This document shows positions 1 through 3,765 of a DNA stretch of 8,349 nucleotides, piece by piece. The notes beneath the pieces were generated by a model, which ran no database searches, was not told where the DNA came from, and saw only the letters and a program-made list of their open reading frames with translations. Location of the stretch: positions 1 to 8,349 of the forward strand of contig JAJWOJ010000069.1 in the NCBI GenBank assembly GCA_021635425.1, written 5' to 3'. How positions within the stretch are numbered: the stretch's first letter is position 1; every line of letters starts with the position of its first letter. The DNA comes from Clostridiales bacterium (lineage in GTDB: Bacteria > Bacillota > Clostridia > Christensenellales > Borkfalkiaceae). The position numbers and the translations under genes were made by a program.

Positions 1-47
1 TCAAGTGCTTTAAACTCGTCAAAAAACTCATAATTTAAATAGCTCAT
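1..47 (-). CDS. Partial small hypothetical gene downstream of the recombinase (5' end only)
   Basis: Reading leftward from an ATG at 47-45, the frame stays open to the window edge and gives MSYLNYEFFDEFKAL, 15 codons plus two bases. A good Shine-Dalgarno (AGAAGG) lies 5 nt upstream of the ATG. The gene begins only 20 bases after the recombinase stop and on the same strand, but the recombinase terminator lies between them, so it may depend on read-through or on its own promoter. From memory, the N-terminus resembles short conserved proteins found next to serine recombinases in clostridial mobile elements; this is unverified and no function can be given. The rest of the gene lies outside the window. 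Confidence 0.55.
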   Translation of the reverse strand, partial: MSYLNYEFFDEFKAL

Positions 48-67
48 AGGTGCCTTCTTCCATGTTT

Positions 68-1657
68 TCAAAAACAAAAACCGCAAGGAAATCCTTGCGG
101 CTTTTGCTGCGGCTTAACCGCGTTTTTTGGCGGAGTGCTGGCATTTTTGTACACACCCGATTTGTTTTTAGAAGCAGACTTTTCAGCCTGCTTTGCTGTC
201 CTTTCTACTTCTTCAATACTGTCGGGCAATCGCTTTTTAGTTATATGCTGGTCTGTAAAGTTAAAAGTAATGACTACTTTGTCTTTATATAAGATAACTT
301 CTCGTATAAAGTTTCTTACTATCAACTTTCTCGCGCCGTTGCTTTCTATATCGCCGCACACGGTTTTTTGAAAGAACTCTTTAATGAGTTCGGGCGTCAG
401 ATAACTATACGTCCGCTGTTTTGCCTGTTCAATATCGAAATCGTATTGAGATATTTGCGTTTCAAGTTCTTTTAGTCGAATTTTCGTTTGCTCGGTTATA
501 ATACCTTGCTCAATAGCAGAAATCAAATTTGCCGATGCTTTTAATGCGTCGGCTCTTTTTTTCTCCAACGATTTTATAACGGTGCTTTCCTGTGTTTCAT
601 TTTGGTGAAGTTTGCAGATATACTCCACAAGCGCGTCCAAATTATTATTGTCGTAAAGCATTTTCCACGTTTCATTAAAAACCAAATCTTCCAACTCTTT
701 GCGGTGAATAGTCATTGTGCCGCATTTTTGTTTCTTTCTGCGTTTCGATAAGCAAGTATAATACTTATAAACCGTGCCCCAACGGTTTGTAGACGTAACG
801 CCAACCATAAATTGCTTGCAATCACCACAAATAAGTTTTCCCGAAAGCAAATAATCAAACCTTTCTTTTTTGCTACCCGGTGAGTGCTTATTGGCATTTC
901 TAATTGATTGAACTGTCTGCCACGTTACTTCATCAATGATTGCGGGATAAATATTCGTATAAACGGTATCGCCGTGTTGAACTTTACCGATATACTTTGT
1001 GTTTTGAATTATCTTGTATATACGCTTATCGTCAACGTAATGCCCGCTTTTGGTTCTTATTCCACGAGCGATTAAGTTATCGGCTATACTTTTTCCAGTT
1101 TCGCCTTTTGCAAATCGCCTAAAAATCTCCTGTACAATTTCCGCCTCAAACGGATCGATAACGTTCTTTTTGTCTACAACTTTATACCCGAATATCTGCA
1201 TACCGCCGGTGTAATTACCTTTACGATAACTTTCATTCAGTCCGCGCAATACTTTTTGCGAAAGTTCTGCCGAATAGTATTGGTTCATACCTTCAAGCAA
1301 ACTTTCAAGGATAATACCTTCGGGGCTATCGGGAATATTCTCCATAGCCGATATAACTTTAACGCCATTATTGCTTAAAGTGTGTTTATGTATAGTCGTT
1401 TCATACTTATTGCGGGAGAAACGGTCTAATTTATACACCAAAACATAGTCCCACTGACGTTTATTACTGTCTTTAATCATACGCTGAAAGTCAGGACGCA
1501 TATCATTCGTTCCCGTCATTGCTCGGTCGATATAAGTATCAACTATCAGTATATCGTTATTTTTGGCGTAATCCTGACAAACACGAAGTTGCCCCTCAAT
1601 AGACTGCTCGGTTTGGCTATCGCTCGAATACCTTGCATAGATTACTGCTGTTTTCAT
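68..1657 (-). CDS. Large serine recombinase (site-specific integrase/resolvase family)
   Basis: This 529-aa protein cuts and rejoins DNA through a phosphoserine intermediate and probably excises and integrates the element that carries this region. The N-terminal resolvase domain (about residues 1-140) has the YARYSS motif, with R9 and the likely nucleophile S11, then R54, and the KLDRFSRN block at 76-83. A recombinase DNA-binding domain follows at about 155-260. A zinc ribbon has C277, C280, C302 and C312. A charged, helical, probably coiled-coil stretch spans about 360-415. The length fits large serine recombinases rather than small invertases. The ATG at 1657 is preceded by AAAGGAG (1669-1675) with a rather long 11-nt spacer. 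The last 45 residues are rich in Lys, Ser, Pro and Gln and look unstructured. The terminal PQGFPCGFCF is encoded by an intrinsic terminator. The gene is intact and faces away from the rest of the cargo. Confidence 0.96.
   Translation of the reverse strand: MKTAVIYARYSSDSQTEQSIEGQLRVCQDYAKNNDILIVDTYIDRAMTGTNDMRPDFQRMIKDSNKRQWDYVLVYKLDRFSRNKYETTIHKHTLSNNGVKVISAMENIPDSPEGIILESLLEGMNQYYSAELSQKVLRGLNESYRKGNYTGGMQIFGYKVVDKKNVIDPFEAEIVQEIFRRFAKGETGKSIADNLIARGIRTKSGHYVDDKRIYKIIQNTKYIGKVQHGDTVYTNIYPAIIDEVTWQTVQSIRNANKHSPGSKKERFDYLLSGKLICGDCKQFMVGVTSTNRWGTVYKYYTCLSKRRKKQKCGTMTIHRKELEDLVFNETWKMLYDNNNLDALVEYICKLHQNETQESTVIKSLEKKRADALKASANLISAIEQGIITEQTKIRLKELETQISQYDFDIEQAKQRTYSYLTPELIKEFFQKTVCGDIESNGARKLIVRNFIREVILYKDKVVITFNFTDQHITKKRLPDSIEEVERTAKQAEKSASKNKSGVYKNASTPPKNAVKPQQKPQGFPCGFCF
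69..100 (-). terminator. Intrinsic terminator inside the last codons of the recombinase gene
   Basis: On the minus strand, CCGCAAGG pairs perfectly with CCTTGCGG around a 4-nt ATTT loop (81-100), followed by TTTTTGTTTTT (80-70). The 8-bp GC-rich stem and U tract make a standard intrinsic terminator. It lies entirely within the coding sequence: the stem encodes PQGFPCG and the T tract encodes the final FCF before TGA (70-68). Confidence 0.85.
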
Positions 1658-1991
1658 AGTGCTATTAACTCCTTTAACTTATTTTTTGTCTTTCGACGGA
1701 AACCGAACAATCCGAGAACGGCGGAGCCGTCAAGGATAAAGAAAAAAATATTGGATATAGTCTGTTTGTTTATAGTTCTCACAATAATTTTTTCCCTTGA
1801 CGGAAACGACGGGCTTGGATTAGGCTTTCCACGAGAAAGAAAAAACGTCTTGTTTCTTCCTTGTCCACAAGATTACGAGTTAAAGTCGCAACTTCTTTGC
1901 GAGTTCAAAAAAATACTTCAAAAAAATTTTCAAAGTCGAAAAAATCCTGCGAGTTTGGTTGTTATCCTTTCCACAAAAAAGGAGAAACCTT
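1658..1991. other. Divergent intergenic region between recombinase and the 53-aa gene
   Basis: These 334 bases separate two divergently read genes and contain no convincing gene. They hold a 9-bp inverted repeat, CCGTCAAGG (1727-1735) and CCTTGACGG (1795-1803). The left arm overlaps a small hairpin, ACGGC-GGA-GCCGT (1718-1730). GACGGAAAC occurs twice in direct orientation (1695-1703 and 1799-1807). A 6-bp hairpin TCGCAA-CTTCT-TTGCGA lies at 1886-1902, and CGAGTT occurs three times between about 1876 and 1956. The promoters of both genes must lie here, but I find only weak candidates: TTGTGA (1784-1779, minus) with TATATC at a 19-bp spacing, and TTGACG (1797-1802, plus) without a good -10. A recombinase attachment site could lie here; nothing in the sequence proves it. 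Confidence 0.5.
1669..1675 (-). promoter_or_regulatory. Ribosome-binding site of the recombinase gene
   Basis: AAAGGAG on the minus strand supports the ATG at 1657 as the start. The 11-nt spacer is longer than the usual 6-9, so initiation may be less efficient. Confidence 0.7.
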
Positions 1992-2153
1992 ATGAAACAG
2001 AATAGTAAAAACAACCTTGAAGTTGAAACAATTGGCGTTCCGATTATCGACGCGCTTTCGACAGAAGATAAAAAGGCATTTGCAAAGGCTCTTTTATTGT
2101 GTGCTGTTGAATACTACAAAGGTCAAAATGAAAAAGACGATAAAAAGAATTAG
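1992..2153 (+). CDS. Small hypothetical protein, 53 aa
   Basis: The ATG at 1992 follows a strong Shine-Dalgarno (AAAAAAGGAG, ending at 1984) at 7 nt, so it is preferred over the in-frame upstream ATG at 1959, which has no such site. The product is 53 aa, acidic and basic by turns, with no signal peptide or membrane segment. Its core (about residues 12-43, VETIGVPIIDALS then a helix with ALLLCAVEYY) reads as a short strand followed by an amphipathic helix, and the tail is highly charged. I do not recognise a named family. Small proteins of this kind beside serine recombinases can be accessory factors such as recombination directionality factors, but that is only a positional guess. The strong RBS and the divergent placement opposite the recombinase argue that it is a real gene. 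Confidence 0.65.
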   Translation: MKQNSKNNLEVETIGVPIIDALSTEDKKAFAKALLLCAVEYYKGQNEKDDKKN

Positions 2154-2170
2154 TTTTCAGATATTAGTTG

Positions 2171-2203
2171 TCTGTACGGCACGGTATAGATTTGACTTTT
2201 TTT
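2171..2203 (+). terminator. Possible weak terminator after the 53-aa gene
   Basis: TCTGTAC (2171-2177) can pair with GTATAGA (2184-2190), one G-U included, around a 6-nt loop, followed by TTTGAC and a run of T to 2203. The stem is AU-rich and the T run starts late, and it overlaps the -35 of the next promoter, so the call is tentative. Confidence 0.3.
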
Positions 2204-2220
2204 CTAAAAAATAGTAGAAT
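2192..2220 (+). promoter_or_regulatory. Sigma-A promoter of the structured RNA
   Basis: TTGACT (2192-2197), a 17-bp spacer and TAGAAT (2215-2220) match the housekeeping consensus closely. The expected start lies near G2227, exactly where the terminal helix of the predicted RNA begins (GCCAAC), so promoter and RNA model agree independently. Confidence 0.8.
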
Positions 2221-2226
2221 ATAAAA

Positions 2227-2469
2227 GCCAACTCCGAATAATGCCGTTCAACGGCAAAGTTCACAACAAATATATTTCAGTCTTTGAAGTATCATAGGCA
2301 ACGCTTATGCGCATACCTAAACATCGGTAGATATATCGTCCGTGTTTACAAACAGTATGCTCGCATTGCGTTTTTTCGTGATACTTCATTTGTTGTGAAC
2401 GGGGTTGGCGCTCAAACGGTCGGTATTCTATATTTGCCGCTCTCGTTTGGGGGCGGCATCTTATTTTTT
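2227..2469 (+). ncRNA. Unidentified structured RNA (about 243 nt), free sRNA or 5' leader of the SLOG gene
   Basis: Promoter, long imperfect hairpin and terminator delimit a discrete transcript. The 5' GCCAAC (2227-2232) pairs with GTTGGC (2404-2409). Inside are a local hairpin TGCCG-TTCAA-CGGCA (2242-2256), then a long arm: GTTCACAACAAAT (2259-2271) with its exact complement at 2388-2400; a 13-nt one-sided bulge (2272-2284); TGAAGTATCA (2285-2294) with 2379-2388; AACGC (2300-2304) with 2368-2372; ATGCG (2307-2311) with 2362-2366; CATAC (2312-2316) with 2355-2359; and TAAACA plus CGG (2318-2327) with 2340-2348, capped by the GATATATC region. A linker (2410-2434) leads to the terminator. I do not recognise the family. 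It is unlike a retron RNA because no reverse transcriptase is nearby, and it is not a convincing 6S RNA. Closeness to the SLOG start codon also allows a regulatory-leader reading. Confidence 0.75.
2435..2469 (+). terminator. Strong intrinsic terminator of the structured RNA, upstream of the SLOG gene
   Basis: TGCCGCTCTC (2435-2444) pairs with GGGGGCGGCA (2449-2458) in a 10-bp stem with two G-U pairs and a GTTT loop, followed by TCTTATTTTTT (2459-2469). It sits 38 nt before the SLOG start codon, so expression of that gene from the same promoter requires read-through or antitermination. Confidence 0.85.
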
Positions 2470-2475
2470 ATAAGT

Positions 2476-2506
2476 ATCATAGCCGCAAAACATTCGGGGC
2501 TGTGAT
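2476..2506 (+). promoter_or_regulatory. Hairpin covering the SLOG ribosome-binding site
   Basis: ATCATAGCC (2476-2484) pairs with GGCTGTGAT (2498-2506), nine pairs with one G-U, ending immediately before the ATG. The only Shine-Dalgarno-like bases for this gene, GGGG (2496-2499), lie at the edge of or within the stem. The hairpin could therefore limit translation. Its left arm overlaps a second copy of AAGTATCATAG (2472-2482), first seen at 2287-2297 in the upstream RNA. Confidence 0.5.
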
Positions 2507-3052
2507 ATGGAAAGAAAAACTGCATTTATCGGACATAGACAAGTATGTTTTATAGAAAAAGTTAAGGAACGGTTGCAAAACGCCATTGAACAATGTATCA
2601 ATGACGGTTGCAGCCATTTTTTAATGGGAACACACGGCGAATTTGATAAAATGGCATTAGACGCTTGCCGTTTTGCCAGAAAGCAACACCCTAATATAAA
2701 TATTGAAGTAGTATTAACGAGTTACCACATTATAGAAAAGAAAGATAGCCTTGATTATGTTCCGTATCAAGACGTAGAAACAGTTATTTTTGATATTGAA
2801 GATTTGCATTTCAAGCAGCAAATAACCGCAAGCAACAGGCAAATGATTGACGAGTGCGATACACTCATTTGTTATGTAGATAAAAAACAAAATCCAAGCG
2901 GGGCAAAAACTGCTATGAATTACGCTCAACGCAAGGGGCTTGAAATTATAAATTTATTTAGAGAAGAAGATAGTCCGACATTTGGTATGACTGCCGATGA
3001 AGCAAAAATCTATTGGAAAAACTATCTTTCTGGCATTAGAAACGTAAAATAG
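2507..3052 (+). CDS. SLOG-family protein (YpsA/DUF1273-like Rossmannoid)
   Basis: The 181-aa product has the hallmarks of the SLOG (SMF/DprA-LOG) superfamily: an N-terminal strand ending in GHR (residues 9-11), the glycine-rich GTHGEFD loop (41-47) before a helix, a hydrophobic strand IEVVLTSY (66-73), N110-R111 before DTLICYVD (118-125), and the glycine-containing SGAKTAMNYA turn (131-140) of the Rossmann-like fold. Members bind nucleotides or nucleotide-derived ligands. Some act as enzymes (LOG phosphoribohydrolases) or as sensors, as in Thoeris ThsA. No catalytic activity can be assigned here. It is cytosolic, with no signal or membrane segment. The ATG at 2507 has only a weak GGGG Shine-Dalgarno, inside a hairpin, while neighbouring genes have strong sites, which points to controlled or low translation. 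It stands between a structured RNA and a type I restriction operon, suggesting a defence or mobile-element role. The fold call is firm, the role is inferred. Confidence 0.85.
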   Translation: MERKTAFIGHRQVCFIEKVKERLQNAIEQCINDGCSHFLMGTHGEFDKMALDACRFARKQHPNINIEVVLTSYHIIEKKDSLDYVPYQDVETVIFDIEDLHFKQQITASNRQMIDECDTLICYVDKKQNPSGAKTAMNYAQRKGLEIINLFREEDSPTFGMTADEAKIYWKNYLSGIRNVK

Positions 3053-3076
3053 GGGCTTTATAGTCCTTATTTTTGT

Positions 3077-3090
3077 AATTTAATTAAATT
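3077..3090. repeat. 14-bp perfect palindrome upstream of the restriction operon promoter
   Basis: AATTTAATTAAATT reads the same on both strands and ends 16 bp before the -35 box. It could be an operator or an A+T-rich upstream element; in such AT-rich DNA it could also be chance. Confidence 0.4.
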
Positions 3091-3153
3091 TCAAAGCGGA
3101 AAATGCTTGACAAATCAATTTTCTTGTGATATGATATTTATGTAAATTTCAAA
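3085..3153 (+). repeat. 11-bp direct repeat flanking the restriction operon promoter
   Basis: TAAATTTCAAA occurs at 3085-3095 and again at 3143-3153, 58 bp apart start to start, bracketing the -35 and -10 boxes. The second copy covers the predicted transcript 5' end and abuts the Shine-Dalgarno. Two identical sites in this position could bind a regulator; no repressor or controller gene is visible in the operon. Confidence 0.45.
3107..3135 (+). promoter_or_regulatory. Near-consensus sigma-A promoter of the type I restriction operon
   Basis: TTGACA (3107-3112), a 17-bp spacer and TATGAT (3130-3135) with a TGTGA just upstream of the -10 form one of the strongest promoters in the window. Transcription should start near 3142, giving a leader of under 30 nt before the first gene. 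Confidence 0.9.
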
Positions 3154-3168
3154 AAGGACGTGTGTCAA

Positions 3169-3765
3169 GTGGAACTACAATCTCTCGCAAACATAATACA
3201 AGGCAACATTCCGACACGAATAGAAGTTACAACAGGTCAATCCGTTGAAACGATTACTATGCAAGAACTTAACTATATTGCTAACGTTTCGGACGATTTG
3301 CCCATTGAAAAATATATAACCGTTCAAGGCGATAAAATCGGGACTTATTCTTTAACAAAAGAATACGACGTAGTTGTCGGATTGAGTTCGGGCAAAGCAA
3401 TCGTGATTGAAAGCCGTCGCGCTGACAAACTCATTCTTTCAAATCTTGCTATTATACGGATAAATGATATGTCGGAAGTTGATCCCTACTACTTATGTTG
3501 GTTTATCAACAACAATCGAGCGGCAATTAAGAAAATGCAGCAAGGCACTTCCGCTGTTTCAATTATTCCGTTAAGTATGTTGAAAAGTTTTGAAGTAACA
3601 TTACTACCTATCGAAACACAACGAACAATCGGAAAGATAAGCGAACTGAAACGGCAACGAGATAGACTAACACATTCAATAGAAACGAAAAAAACGGACA
3701 TTTTAACACAACAGTTAATGAAAATATATGAAAAGGAGTTGCAAAATGGCGATAAGCGAGTATGA
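3169..3765 (+). CDS. Half-size HsdS-like specificity protein (single target-recognition region)
   Basis: The product (198 aa) resembles one half of a type I HsdS. An N-terminal target-recognition-like region (about 1-140) contains EYDVVVGLSSGKA (65-77) and the DPYYLCWFINN segment (105-115). Then come QGTSAVSIIPLSML (125-138) and the LLPIETQRTIGKI block (145-157), the usual lead into the conserved HsdS coiled coil (about 151-190). A full HsdS has two such units and about 400 residues; this has one. Two GTG starts are possible: the one at 3160 lies 1 nt after the AAGGA site and the one at 3169 lies 10 nt after it, so 3169 is preferred. The last 20 nt overlap hsdR and carry its ribosome-binding site. 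It may dimerise to act as a specificity subunit, act as an alternative subunit, or modulate the complex. Confidence 0.8.
   Translation: MELQSLANIIQGNIPTRIEVTTGQSVETITMQELNYIANVSDDLPIEKYITVQGDKIGTYSLTKEYDVVVGLSSGKAIVIESRRADKLILSNLAIIRINDMSEVDPYYLCWFINNNRAAIKKMQQGTSAVSIIPLSMLKSFEVTLLPIETQRTIGKISELKRQRDRLTHSIETKKTDILTQQLMKIYEKELQNGDKRV

Noticed and set aside
1589..2005. A 138-codon open frame on the plus strand across the divergent region, with a hydrophobic stretch
   Set aside because: Its only ATG lies inside the recombinase gene on the opposite strand, internal TTG starts lack a ribosome-binding site, and it overlaps the well-supported start at 1992.
2215..2430. Miniature inverted-repeat transposon, because TAGAATA and TATTCTA outer repeats flank the hairpin
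   Set aside because: No target-site duplication is visible, the left outer repeat is the -10 box, and promoter and terminator fit an RNA gene better.
2227..2469. Retron msr-msd RNA
   Set aside because: No reverse transcriptase is present and the following gene is a SLOG protein.
2227..2469. 6S RNA
   Set aside because: It shares a long hairpin shape, but lacks a convincing symmetric central bubble, is longer than usual and sits in accessory DNA.
2284..2505. A 73-codon open frame ending just before the SLOG gene
   Set aside because: It lies almost wholly inside the inverted-repeat RNA and across its terminator, has no Shine-Dalgarno and begins at a TTG.
3052..3076. Terminator after the SLOG gene (AGGGGC/GTCCTT followed by TATTTTTG)
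   Set aside because: Only about three solid pairs form before a mismatch; too weak to call.
3160..3168. GTG at 3160 as the start of the S-like gene
   Set aside because: It is only 1 nt from the AAGGA site; the GTG at 3169 has a workable 10-nt spacing.
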